From positions 25,576,154 through 25,640,153 of the forward strand of contig NC_057788.1 in assembly GCF_014905175.1 (NCBI RefSeq): DNA of 64,000 nucleotides. Reading direction: 5' to 3'. The translations under genes and the position numbers were made by a program. The number at the start of each line of letters is the position of its first letter. Within the stretch, counting starts at the first letter, position 1. The notes under the pieces are model-generated. The model was not told the DNA's origin. It ran no database searches and saw only the letters and a program-made list of their open reading frames with translations. This document shows positions 1 to 11,200 of the stretch, piece by piece. The stretch is from Aphidius gifuensis. Taxonomy: Eukaryota > Arthropoda > Insecta > Hymenoptera > Braconidae.

Positions 1-162
1 TCAAACAAAATGACGTATGATACGCAGACAAGTTCACGTTCTCAAAAAAAAAAAAATCATTCTGAAGGCGGGATAAATAATCCCATGGGTTGAATCTTGT
101 TGTTGTTGTTATACTGCATTATACTGCATTGATATTAATAATTAATTATTTTAAAAAAAACA

Positions 163-444
163 ATGGGTCGATTACTTGAAATAAAAATATCTAATTTTGC
201 ATCATTTCATGGATTAATCATGATTGTCAGTGTTGGACTGTTGGGTGATATAATAGGTAAAAATAAATTATTTGAGTTAAACTTGTTGATAATTAAACAA
301 TATAGTTTTTAATTTTTTGTTTTAATAATAAATTAATGGTTTATTGTTTTAGGAAAATCAAGTTTTAAAGATGAAATTGCTTTTGTCCTTGGAGATTTTG
401 ATGAGAGTCTATGCATCATATTCACTCTGGTTAAAGAACTTTAA
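163..444 (+). CDS. Doubtful small two-exon ORF, about 61 aa
   Basis: ATG at 163 opens a frame to a GT donor at 257 (exon 163-256). A TTTTAG acceptor at 351-352 resumes the same frame (exon 353-444), ending in TAA. The product begins MGRLLEIKISNF and has one hydrophobic stretch (LIMIVSVGLLGDIIG) near residues 19-33. I do not recognise a family. It lies about 490 bp upstream of the protease homologue on the same strand and could be a degenerate gene copy or a chance open frame. Splice signals are plausible, but there is no homology support. Confidence 0.2.
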
Positions 445-930
445 TGGAGCAAAAACGAAAAACAAGGGCGTAAGCAATATTGATAATGCATGCCTATTAA
501 ATAAAAATACCAAGTTTTATGTTTAAAGTTGTCTTATATAAAACCTAAATGAAATATTAATATTCAACTTTTTTTAAAAATAGATAGTTGCCATATAATA
601 TTACTGTATTTTTTAAATCATAAATTATGATAATAATTATTTTATCTTTATTGTTAATCTTTAATTATTTGCATACTTTCTTACTGGGGAATAATTTTTT
701 AACTTTATATATACCAATGTACAAATTAAACAATGAAAAAAATTGTTTCTGCAATTTCTCGTCGTTTCTTATTTTTTTTTTTTTTTTGATAATACGAATA
801 TAAAATTAAAATGTAATTTATCTACATCCTAATAAAATATTTGTTCAGTGATATGAATCAATTTGGCAATATCTAAATTACTTTGGCAAAAAGTTGAAAA
901 ACAATTATTATTCACTCGTCTGATATAAAA
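445..930. other. AT-rich spacer upstream of the protease homologue
   Basis: No supportable coding sequence is seen. The stretch has long A/T runs, including a poly-T tract near 771-787. The promoter of the protease homologue should lie in its 3' part, but no clear TATA element could be singled out. Confidence 0.5.
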
Positions 931-2034
931 ATGACGATTACAATATGGATAATGTCTCTCAGTATTTTTTGTAAGTATAATATTTTTTAAACTGAATAAA
1001 AATAAATTACATAAATTTAATATATTGTAAAATAAAGTATATTTATATTTTTTTTCATTTAGCAATTAGTCTTGCAAAAAATGCTGACAAATTAACAGGT
1101 GGTACAAGAATAAGAATTGAAGATTATCCACATTATGCTAGTGTTCGCCATCGAGGCCATCATATTTGTGGTGGAAGGTATGCGTTTTTATATTGATATA
1201 AATGTTGATAACATAAATATTTAATGATAAATTGTTGATTTATTTTATTGTCAAGTATCATCACACCTTCCCATATTTTAACAAGTGCCAGTTGTGTTGT
1301 ATATGAGTCAATGGTGGTAACAGGAAATCTTCAAGTTTTAATTGGATCAACAAGTATATTTTCCGATGAACCATCAAGTTCTCTTCATGAAATAAGCTTT
1401 ATTATTTATCACGAAGATTATTCAGCCAGAAATTACTGGATTCATGACATTGCCATTCTCAAAGTATGCTAAAAAATTAAATCACGTAGACATAAAATAT
1501 TATTTTATTTTTATCAATAAAATTTAATTATTCTAGTTGGAATCACCAATTTTTTTTTCATCAATACGTTCAAAGATTGATTTACCAGACCGTAGAATTT
1601 CAGCTAGATCAATAGTTAGAGTTATTGGCTGGAATGAATTTTTAATCCCACAAAATTCAGAAGCAAAATATCTTCATATGGTTTCAATGAAAATAAATTC
1701 ATATGCAGAATGTCACCAAATCATTCAAGATAATCCAGGTGTACATTTTTATTATCATGCATGTGCATCAACAATTCTTTCAAATGAAGCCATCACATTG
1801 GTAATATTTATTATTATTATTATATTAATTATAAATTTACAAGAAATAAATGCTGAAAAGAAAATGAAAAAATTTTTTGTTTAGGGTGACAGTGGTGGTG
1901 CGGTTATATACAAATCACAAGTTGTTGGAGTTATTTCTGTTCAAATTCCAATATCAAGAGGAAAGTCTCCAGTACTCATTACAAAAGTTTTTGATTACAT
2001 AGAGTGGATTAATAAAATCATTGACAAAGTGTAA
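931..2034 (+). CDS. Secreted chymotrypsin-fold serine protease homologue, catalytic His lost
   Basis: Exons 931-970, 1063-1177, 1256-1463, 1537-1800 and 1885-2034 join in frame to 258 aa. Residues 1-18 form a signal peptide (hydrophobic, ending SISLA). The trypsin fold is clear: EDYPHYASV, HICGGSIITPSHILTSASC, HDIAILK and GDSGGAV. The catalytic His of the usual AAHC motif is Ser64 (TSASC), while the Asp (116) and Ser (212) positions are kept. The activation site reads K-LTGG rather than R-IVGG. The Cys normally just before GDSGG and its partner in the C-terminal part are both absent. By family knowledge, loss of the His makes it an inactive homologue. Such proteins act as cofactors or decoys in insect immunity and occur in wasp venoms. 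Role here is inferred only. Confidence 0.85.
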
Positions 2035-2550
2035 TGAATTATTTGACTGTTATTGGCTGGTGAGTTACAAGCTACTTATACTGCACGTGTGATAAATTAT
2101 GATTTTCTAACTGTCATACAAGGTAAGAAATCACATTATTTTTTAGTGCATTTACTGCCAATATAAAAATAAATTCATTTTCGTAAGTAAATTTTTTTTT
2201 CCGTTGAAAATGATTCTATGAGCGTAACAAACAAAAAGTATGTCAGCTAAATTTATTATTTCCGCCTTGAAAATTAATCACTCAAATTTATTGGATAAAC
2301 ATGAATGACTTTTATATTTTAACTGAATTTAATTTAACAAATTGTTATAAAAATATGACACTCAATTTACATCAATAATTAATTAAATATAAAAATAGGG
2401 AAAAGAAAAATGATAAGTAATTTTTTATTATATATTTATTAAATTATTACAGACTAGAAATGTGCATATTAAAAATTAAAGTTTCAAAACAATTAAAAGA
2501 ATGTTACATGATTTTTTTATAATCAGTTTACATTAATTTTGCTAGTATGA
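2035..2550. other. Convergent 3' intergenic spacer
   Basis: This separates the 3' ends of the plus-strand protease homologue and the minus-strand gustatory receptor. It is AT-rich, with no open frame of note. It should hold both 3' UTRs; many A/T hexamers prevent assigning individual poly-A signals. Confidence 0.5.
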
Positions 2551-4594
2551 TTATTCAATTTTATTGGAAAATTTTATTATCATAATTTCGTATGTAACAA
2601 TAGCTCCAACGACCTGCAATTAAAAAATATAAAAAAAATTAGTCAAATCATTTTCTTAAATCTTTCTTAGTCAAATCTTCTTTTTTTAAAAAAAAATGAA
2701 TAAATAAATCAATTTAAAATATATACTTACAGCCAAAATAAAACTACGTTTTATAGAAAAAAAATTCATTCCCGTCAGTGCAACATCATCATTGATTAAT
2801 TGTAATCCTAAACGTCTAGTCTGTAAAATTAAATAAATAAAATACATAGAAAATTAAATATCAAAAGATTATCAATTTAAAAAAAAATTTATAAACTTAC
2901 ATCAATTGTATATTTATCAATAGGACATTGATATATAATTGGTAAAATAATTTTACTTTTTTCATGAATTCTTGATACATAAAATAAAGTTGCAATTATT
3001 CTAATTACCATAAATCCAAATAAAACCAGAGGAAATACTGTACTCAATGTCAATTCAATATCAATTCTGGAAAAAAAAAAAAAAATTAAAGATGATAATT
3101 TAATTAATTTAATAAAATAATAATCAACTTACGAAATTCCAATACATAGTTGAAGTATAATTGCAATAAAATTATGTGCAAATGACACAATAATCAATGG
3201 AGAAATAATTTCGTCTGTTTCTTTAACAAGTTTACTGAGAATACTGTAATTTATTCTCAGTTGACACCAATAATCTTCATAGTTATCCCAAATTCCACTC
3301 ATTGCTTCTTTATTTAAAAATTTGTATCTATCACCAAGTCCAATGGATATCTTTTAATAATTTATAATTATATTAATTTATCATAATTTGAAAATAATTT
3401 ATACAGTATTTATAAATTAATAAATACCATAATAATAAATAAATCAGAAAAAATTGATATATATCCATGAAAAGTTGCAGTCATAAATTTGATAATCATT
3501 ATTAATTTATCAATAACTATTAAAAACATGAAACAAAAAAAATAAACAGTAAATAATATACAAATTTTTGTCTTTTTAAATTTTTTTTTTGTTTTAAATT
3601 ATATTTTTAAATAATTCTTACGAATGTTTGAAATATCGTGATTATTTTCCACTGGTATTGCGACTTGATGAATTTTTGCTTCTGCCTTTTTATTATAAAC
3701 TGAGAATGACCAACACGTATTTACAATAATAGTTAAAATCGTCATAAGAATAGCTATTGTATTAAATTTCCATCGAAGACGTGGATAATCATAATTCAAA
3801 CTGAAATAGAAAAATTTTAGAAAAAATATTTCAAGTCAAGTACAATCAATTCAAAGTTATAAATAATTTAAATAATAAATTTTAAAATTATTTTAATTTA
3901 ACAATAACCGATTTAATTGTTTTTCCATTAACAACCACTTTTTTTGGACTTTAAACCATTTCCATGGTAACATACAAAATATTAAATATTGAATAAGAAC
4001 ACTCAGGATAAATGTTGACATTGATATAGTAGCCATAATATCTATTGAACAATAAATAAATAATTAATCAAAAATTTAAATAAAAATCATTTTAAGAATA
4101 ATATACCGTCATTGTTTTTGAATCGATAGTTATTCATCATGAAACTTTTAAAATTGGCAATAATAAATTTAATTAATAATCCAAATAATAAAACAATAAT
4201 TACAAAACGAATAAACTTATGCATATTTGTATTTTTGCAAACTAATGTTTTTAAATTGTTTATTTTAATATCAGAAATTAAAAATATTCCCATAAATTGG
4301 CTTATCACAAGAAATGGTCGAATTGCATTGTAAAAACACTCTGAATTCTAAAAAAAAAAAAAAAAAGAAAAAATTATTTGATAAATTTAATTCATAAAAC
4401 ATAGTTTTTTATTAATTTCTAATAATTAGTTTTTCAATACTCACATCAACTGTAAAATATTTTAATTTTTTTGATACGTTTTCATATTTTTCTCGCTGTA
4501 AAATTTTATTATTATTATCATCATTTTCCCATTGGAGATTTTGTACTCCACCGTTATCATTGTTTATAAAATTTGATATTGGTATAACTTTCAT
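2551..4594 (-). CDS. Sugar-type gustatory receptor (7tm_7, Gr64/Gr5a-like)
   Basis: Nine exons on the minus strand, in transcript order 4445-4594, 4107-4347, 3909-4041, 3622-3800, 3428-3516, 3133-3350, 2901-3066, 2731-2820 and 2551-2613, give 1329 nt (442 aa) with all phases consistent. Markers of the insect sugar receptor subfamily are visible: SECFYNAIRPFLVISQFMG before TM1, the stretch DLFIIMISIGLGDRYK, GLQLINDDVALTGMNFFSIKR before the last helix, and the terminal TYEIMIIKF. The last is the TYhhhhhQF signature of insect gustatory receptors with Gln replaced by Lys. Sugar receptors are cation channels in dendrites of taste neurons. The gene lies head to head with RpS3A, about 560 bp apart. 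Which sugar-receptor orthologue it is cannot be decided by eye. Confidence 0.88.
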
Positions 4595-5154
4595 TTAAAA
4601 AAAAAAAAAAAGAAAATCAAGAATATCTTCTTTATGCTTTTATAAAATTAATTTATATATTTTTTTTAATTATCCAATTGAGATTAGACTAGTTTTTCAA
4701 CTCGTTCAAACTGAAATAAAAGTTGTGAGTAAAAAATATTATTTTTTATTGACTGAAATAATGTCATGGTTTTATAAAATAAATAACAAAAATATCAAAA
4801 TATTTTTTCAAGTAATAATAACAAAAGTATTACAAAACTAAAATTTAATTTACTTATAATAATATAGAAAAGTTAATATTACAATGCGTCAGCTTTTTTT
4901 TTTAATTAAATTAATACCAATCGATTGTTTTTGAATAAAACATTTTTTTAAATAAAGTTATTAACGCTACGCCTAGATGTCGTACTAATCGCTGCCAGTT
5001 GGCAGCAGCAGTTGGCAGCCATTTTATAAATGATGAGCAACATGAAAAAAATAAAAAAAAAGACAAAAAGTCCAAAAAATTCTCTTTCTTCCATAACCTC
5101 TGTCCTGGCCACGCTACACGGCATTTATTCCTGTCGTGTTAAAATAAAGCAATC
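4595..5154. promoter_or_regulatory. Shared upstream region of the gustatory receptor and RpS3A
   Basis: This is the head-to-head spacer. The RpS3A-proximal part contains a less AT-rich block (about 4965-5025) with repeated GTTGGCAGC units. A pyrimidine tract TTCTCTTTCTTCC lies at 5080-5092 and resembles the TCT/TOP start region of ribosomal protein genes. An upstream ATG frame at 5030 overlaps the leader and is probably not translated into a stable protein. The transcription start is inferred. Confidence 0.45.
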
Positions 5155-6500
5155 ATGGCTGTTGGTAAAAACAAAGGCCTCTCCAAAGGAGGCAAAAAAG
5201 GTCTTAAAAAAAAGATGTAAGTACATTTTGTTTATTATAAATATAATATTAATATTAATTTATTTATTTGATATCAATTTGGAAAATAATGGCTCCTAAA
5301 AAGTTGCCATTATTTCAACTCTGTCCATGTGCTTTAACAGCGACATTTTTTATTTTTTCATTTTAATAATTTAATAATAATTATTTAATTAATTATTTAT
5401 ACGAAAAAAAAAAAAATTATAATTAATTAATATTTAAGTATGTATTGTTTTTATAGTTGATTGATAATTAATTGAAAAAAAAATTTTTCTAGTGTTGATC
5501 CTTTCACCCGTAAAGACTGGTATGATGTTAAGGCACCATCAATGTTCACCACTCGCCAAGTTGGTAAAACTTTGGTCAATCGTACCCAGGGTACAAAAAT
5601 TGCATCTGAAGGTTTAAAAGGACGTGTATTTGAAGTATCACTTGCTGATCTTCAAAGTGACGCTGATGCTGAAAGATCATTCCGCAAATTTCGTTTAATT
5701 GCTGAAGATGTACAAAATAGATCAGTACTTTGTAATTTCCATGGTATGGATTTAACAACCGATAAACTTCGTTCAATGGTCAAAAAATGGCAAACATTGA
5801 TTGAAGCTAATGTTGATGTCAAAACAACTGATGGTTATTTACTTCGTGTTTTCTGTATTGGATTTACCCAAAAAGATCAAATGAGCACCAGAAAAACTTG
5901 TTATGCTCAACACTCACAGGTAAAAAAAAAATCAAATTCATTAACAAATAATAAGCATTTAATAATATTTGCAATGGAGAATCCATTGTTGTAATTATCA
6001 TTAATTTCAATGGATTTAAATTTTTTAAAATTGCATAAAGTAAAGGTTTCCTCTTACCCCGTTCTTTTAAATTATGCAGAAAGTACGTTATGATGTGAAA
6101 CAACATAATTAATAAAATAATAATTAATAGGAGTTCGTTAAATAGAATGTTTTTTTATTAATTTATATTTGTTATTAATTTTTTTTAGGTACGTAACATC
6201 AGAAGAAAGATGGTTACAATCATCACTGATGAAATTACCAAATGTGACTTGAAAGGTGTTGTTACCAAATTGATTCCTGATGCAATTGCCAAGGATATCG
6301 AGAAAGCATGTCAAGGAATTTATCCACTTCATGATGTTTACATTCGTAAAGTTAAGGTTTTGAAAAAACCACGTTTTGAACTTTCAAAACTTCTTGAACT
6401 TCATGGTGATGGAGGTGGTAAAACTGGTGAAGTTGGTGAAACTGGATCAAAAGTTGATAGACCAGAAGGTTATGAACCACCAGTCCAAGAAACTGTTTAA
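5155..6500 (+). CDS. RpS3A: 40S ribosomal protein S3A (eS1)
   Basis: Exons 5155-5216, 5493-5919 and 6189-6500 give 801 nt (266 aa), the usual length for the family. The start MAVGKNKGLSKGGKKG continues across intron 1 into VDPFTRKDWYDVKAP. The protein ends in VERPxGYEPPVQETV-like sequence (DRPEGYEPPVQETV). Other conserved blocks are GTKIASEGLKGRVFEVSL, RKMVTIITDEITKCDLK and DIEKACQGIYPLHDVYIRKVKVLKKP. It is a small-subunit ribosomal protein needed for 40S assembly and translation initiation. Codon use is cleaner and less AT-extreme than in the receptor genes nearby, as expected for a highly expressed gene. The 3' UTR has overlapping AATAAA signals from about 6512. Confidence 0.97.
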
Positions 6501-6890
6501 ACATTTTCTCAAATAAAAAAAAAAAATAAACAAATCTCATTTTGTTAACAAATTTATCTGTTTATTTTATTTTAATACCCTAAAATATTATTTATTTATA
6601 TTTATTTTTTTTAATTCATAATTATTGCATATATTTATTAACATTAGGTATATATTTTTTAGTTGATGTGAAATTAATTTTTTTAATCTCAAATTATTTT
6701 AAACATCTGCTATGAGACGCCATTTTGTTGACGAATTTATTCAGTCCAACACTAGGTGTCTTGTATGTGGTGGTGTGGTAGCAGGTAGCTTGACTGTATT
6801 GACATTTGACGTCGTCAACAAATAAATATTGTCTGTCATATGTTGATGGTCTTGATAAATATTATTAAATAATAGTTATAAACAAATAAA
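6501..6890. promoter_or_regulatory. 3' UTR of RpS3A and promoter of the UPF0449 gene
   Basis: The first part is AT-rich 3' UTR with AATAAA copies. From about 6710 to 6840 the composition becomes more balanced, containing TATGAGACGCCATTTTGTTG and a TTGACGTCGTCAAC-like palindromic block near 6808-6821. This is the likely promoter and leader of the downstream short gene. Confidence 0.4.
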
Positions 6891-7308
6891 ATGTTTGGAA
6901 ATAAAAAAAATAATCTTTCAGCAAGACCAAGTCTTCCAACAGTTGAACAAATATCAGATGACATTCGTCATTCATCAGCATCTGATGTTGCCTTCAATAT
7001 TCTAGCAAAAGGTATCAACAAGTTGTTATTTATTAATTTATATATTTTCATTAATTTCTATTAATAATATATATTATTTTTTAAATATAGAAAACACACT
7101 TAAAGCTGATCTTCATTTTCCAACAAATGTCAATGATGCTGAAAATATTTATGGAAAAGCAAAAATGTATCTTGATAGTACAAAACGTCTTAAATTACTT
7201 GCTGAAAATTTAAAAAATGAAAAAGATAATTTACAATTAAGTTATGAGGAAATTGTTAAATTAGCTCAGGATATTAGGGAACAAGCAAAAGCTGTTTTGA
7301 TTGAATAA
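6891..7308 (+). CDS. UPF0449 family protein (C19orf25-like)
   Basis: Exons 6891-7011 and 7091-7308 give 112 aa. The N-terminal block SLPTVEQISDDIRHSSASDVAFNILAKE, broken by the intron after AK, matches the PTVEQI..D.R......F.ILA pattern of the vertebrate C19orf25/UPF0449 family. The C-terminal half, from about residue 60, is Lys/Glu/Leu-rich and predicted helical or coiled coil (MYLDSTKRLKLLAENLKNEK). Length agrees with the family (about 110-120 aa). The molecular function of the family is unknown to me. It sits 390 bp after RpS3A on the same strand. Confidence 0.75.
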
Positions 7309-8170
7309 AAATAAATTTTAAAAATTAAATTAAAACATCGACATTAATATTTATTTATATATCACGTATGTATAATTATTATTAACATTTAATATCATGT
7401 TTTTTTTTTTTTTATCAAAAGACATTTTTTTTTATATTAATAATAGTTGATAAAATTAAATCTTTGAGCTACTTAACTGAGATTGTTTTTACTTTTTTTT
7501 ATTTTTAATCTAACATACTGTTTTTTTTTTTTATTTAAGTACCTGAAGTGAAAATATTTTTTACTAATTATTATTGCTATCTTAAATATTTTCATGGACG
7601 GAAAATAATATTCTTTGTTTTTTTTTTTATATCATTGTGTATACTGCAGTTTAGATAAGGCACTTTTTTTAAATTGCATGAGTGTATTTTTTATATTTTA
7701 AATACTATAAATAGTGAGTAAGTGAATATCACTTGAAATTACTGATATGTTTTATGTTTTATTATTTTTTAGAATCATTATCATCCTGGTTTTATTATCT
7801 ACTAAAATACCAATGCCATGAGATCTTTTTCTTATTGAATTATAACACTAAAAAAGATCATTTTTAATACTCATAATTAGGTGAGTCAAATTATTTTTAA
7901 TATCAAATATTTAGCTTTAAAAAAATTAATTGATTAAAAGCATTCTTATGTATATATATTTAAAAAATAATTACTCGTATTATTGTTTATAAATTTTTAG
8001 TATAATTTAAATTAAAAAACGTTAAAAATTATTTTTTAATATCAAAATGATTTTAAAATTATTTAAGCAAAAAATAAACTCGATCCTCATGATGATGATA
8101 ATATTAAAAAATAACTACCAAGCAAAAAAATTGTTTAATAATTTTGTTTTTTTTTTTTTTTTTTGTAGAT
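7309..8170. other. Convergent AT-rich 3' spacer
   Basis: This separates the UPF0449 gene (+) from the TMEM268-like gene (-). It has poly-T tracts (for example about 7400-7413 and 8145-8164) and no supportable coding frame. A poly-A signal overlaps the UPF0449 stop (GAATAAAAATAAA). Confidence 0.5.
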
Positions 8171-8256
8171 TTAATTTCTGATATCATACTCAGCTGGGTG
8201 CCACCTAACAAGAGGATCACTAAGGTAAGCACACCAAGTATATCCAGCTGGATAGC
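8171..8256 (-). CDS. Short last exon downstream of exon B
   Basis: A TTTTTCCAG acceptor at 8257-8258 is followed by an open frame entering with two nucleotides. It encodes YPAGYTWCAYLSDPLVRW then HPAEYDIRN and a TAA at 8171-8173. Its residue composition (Trp, Cys, Pro, His) is unlike the surrounding A/T-driven noise, and its phase matches the GC donor at 9613-9614. Confidence 0.6.
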
Positions 8257-11200
8257 CTGGAAAAATATATCATGCAATTGTTAGCAAATTTTAAACAATA
8301 TAAAATTTAAATAATTATATACAATTATTTTAATTTGTTAATAGACAAAGCAACGATATATATTTTTTTATTAAAATAAAACAAGAAATATAATTATTAA
8401 TAAATAAATATATTTCCAATAAATTAAATTAAAAATTAGTTTTATATTTTTATACTTACAGATATTTTTTCTATAAAAATATTATTATTATTTTGTTTTT
8501 TTTTTTTTGTTCTCAAGTATTTACAGTGAGATTTTGTGAAAGTACAGATATATTTTGATCCACCTTTTGTCCAGCTGCGTGCAAATAACATTCCCATTAT
8601 TATTAACAATAAATATATTTTTGGGTATTTAAAAAAAATGGAAAAATAATCAGGGAATAAAATTAATGATATGTTTATAATTCTTTTTGATTGTTTTTTT
8701 TTTTTTCATTTTTCTAACAGTTATACAATATTTACGTACAAAAAAAAATATATATATGCACTCAATACATATATTTATAATAATATATAATATATTGATA
8801 TTTTTTTTTTTTTTTATTTGATTGTTTATTCTCTTTGCAAATTTATTTTTTGCTTATAAATGATAAAAGCTCAAAAATTTATATTATTCTAATTTATTTT
8901 AATTGATATAATTTGTTTCTTTTTTTTTTTCTCAATAAAATATTAACACTTTTTAAGAATTTGATGATTCTAAGTACGAAATAATATTACTCTCAACTAA
9001 CGGACGGATATTTTTTTTTTATTAAAACAAAACACTAATAATTAAATAATAAGCTTTTTGCTGTTTGTAAATTAATTAGGTGTTACAAAATTAGTTAAGT
9101 AACGAAAAGATAAATATTAAAATAGCTGCCACCACCAAACCCAATTTTTTTTTTTTTTTATAAATTTGTTTATCATTTTTTTTTAAATCTAAAATTATAA
9201 AAACTACAGTAAAATTTGTAAAATGGCATTTTTATAATTTATGTTAATCACATGAAGAACGTTAAAAAGTTTTTAAATTAATTTTGCCGTTCTTTTTTAT
9301 CGAATTATTAATAATTAAATTTATCATAGATTAATAAGTACCAAATGAGTGTGTTGTGCCACTTTTTTTTTTGTGCAAGATATGAGCTTTTTATCTGATG
9401 TAAAATCATAACATTCAGCCTTTGTAAAATCAATTAATTATCGAGATTCATTTGCGAGTAATTAAACTATAAATATTGATTTTTTTTTTTGGTTAAATTT
9501 AGATATTTTGTTTTTTTTTTTTTTTTTATAAATAAAATTTAAATATTGATAATTAATATTTTCAATCAAAATCAAAATTAGGTAATGTAAAAAATTTTCG
9601 TATTGTTAACTTGCCTTTGGGCTTGTATTTCAGATGTTCCTCAATATATTGACAAGGACAACGGGCGGAGACGCAATGACGAGGTGGAACAGTTGATCCA
9701 ACGATGGTTCTTCTTTCATGTGAATCAATTATCAAATCAAGTCTGTGTCTGATAAAACAACGTGCCCATCTTGATGCATATCTCAGCAACAGCATTTCCG
9801 CCCGTTCCTGTCAACACACACCGTCACCATATTTTTTTTTTTTTTTTTTTCAAAAGAAAAAAAAATAAGCAATTTCCTTAATTGATGAAGCAATAAAAAT
9901 ATTTTTTATAGCTTCATCAATTAATTTAGCAAGCAATAATTAGTGATAAATGCATTTTTAAAAAAATTGAGTAAAAGATAAATGATAAACTAGAATATAA
10001 AAAAGCAAGCAGGAATGATTTGATAAAAGAAAAAAATAAAATAAAATAATCCTTGAACTGGCACTGAAGTCCTCCGTCATCTAGATAATACTAAAATTTT
10101 ATGGATAATATTAATTAGACTATTTACGACTATTACACTAATAAAAAAAAAAAAAAAAAAATTAGAAAACTAATAATTTACTAACAAAACAATAGCTACT
10201 AAACAAAGCTCCAAGTATTTTTCTTTTTTTTTTTTTATAATTTGAAAGAATACTTGAGCTTTTTTTGTGTTTTTTTTTTTTTTTTTTTTTTTTTTTTGAT
10301 TGAGTGTAGACAAATGATAAGCTACAAAAATAATATTGAGCTGCATCAAATTGACATTAAAAATGAGTTGTTTTTTTTGTTTGTTTTTAGGTGCATTGTT
10401 GCATTAAATGCCTTGATCTCTTAAAAAACTGCTCCACCTAGGGCAAAAATCTCTGCCTTCAATACGTGGCTTGTTACGTAGCCATTCTTCAACATATTGA
10501 CATGGACATAATGCCGATGATAAATGACGTGGTGATGATGGATTACCACCTTCTTCATCAACTGTCCAATCCAAACGACGACGTAAATAATCCTTAGCCC
10601 ATCGCTGTATATAACGGCAGAGTACTTGTTCACTTTTACCCTAATAGATTTAATATTTTAACAACGACCAAGGTGGTATTTTTTTTTAAATTATTTTTTC
10701 TATTATAATTTATCAACAAATAATATTCCTACTTAATTTCCATAATATTATATTTCTAATTATATTCTTGGTTTTTTATTTATTTATTTTTTAATTAAAA
10801 AATTAAAAAAGCAAAGATTTGGAAGTTAAAAAAAAAAAATAATGTTAGGCAAAACAAATTGGATTGCACCTTTTTTTTTTATTTTTTTTTTGAGGATAGA
10901 ATAATTTCTTAAATGACTTACCTGTTTTCTAGATACTCGTGTTGTTGAACTACCCTGAATGACAATATCACTGTCATCAATGTCCATTCGTTGTTGTAAT
11001 TCTTGTCTTTTACGTTGTGCTTCACTAGTTTCTTCACCTCCAATAACTCGACCCTCACGTTCTTCTCTCTCAATAACTTCTTGCAATTTTTTCTATTAAA
11101 AAAAATAAAAATACATTTTTAAAAATATAATTTATTATTATTAATTATAAAAAAATGAAAATAAAAAAATACTTACAATACAATCAGTTGTATCAAAATA

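Noticed and set aside
5030..5299. Lys-rich open frame overlapping the RpS3A leader
   Set aside because: Out of frame with RpS3A and runs through its first intron; a chance upstream frame.
5217..6188. snoRNA within RpS3A introns, as in some animals
   Set aside because: Looked for box C/D and H/ACA patterns; only a weak ATGATGT near 6089 without a matching box D was seen.
8165..8224. Plus-strand exon-like segment (poly-T, TAG acceptor, open frame, GTAAGC donor)
   Set aside because: The minus strand gives a better case: acceptor, stop codon, distinctive residues and matching phase with the upstream GC donor.
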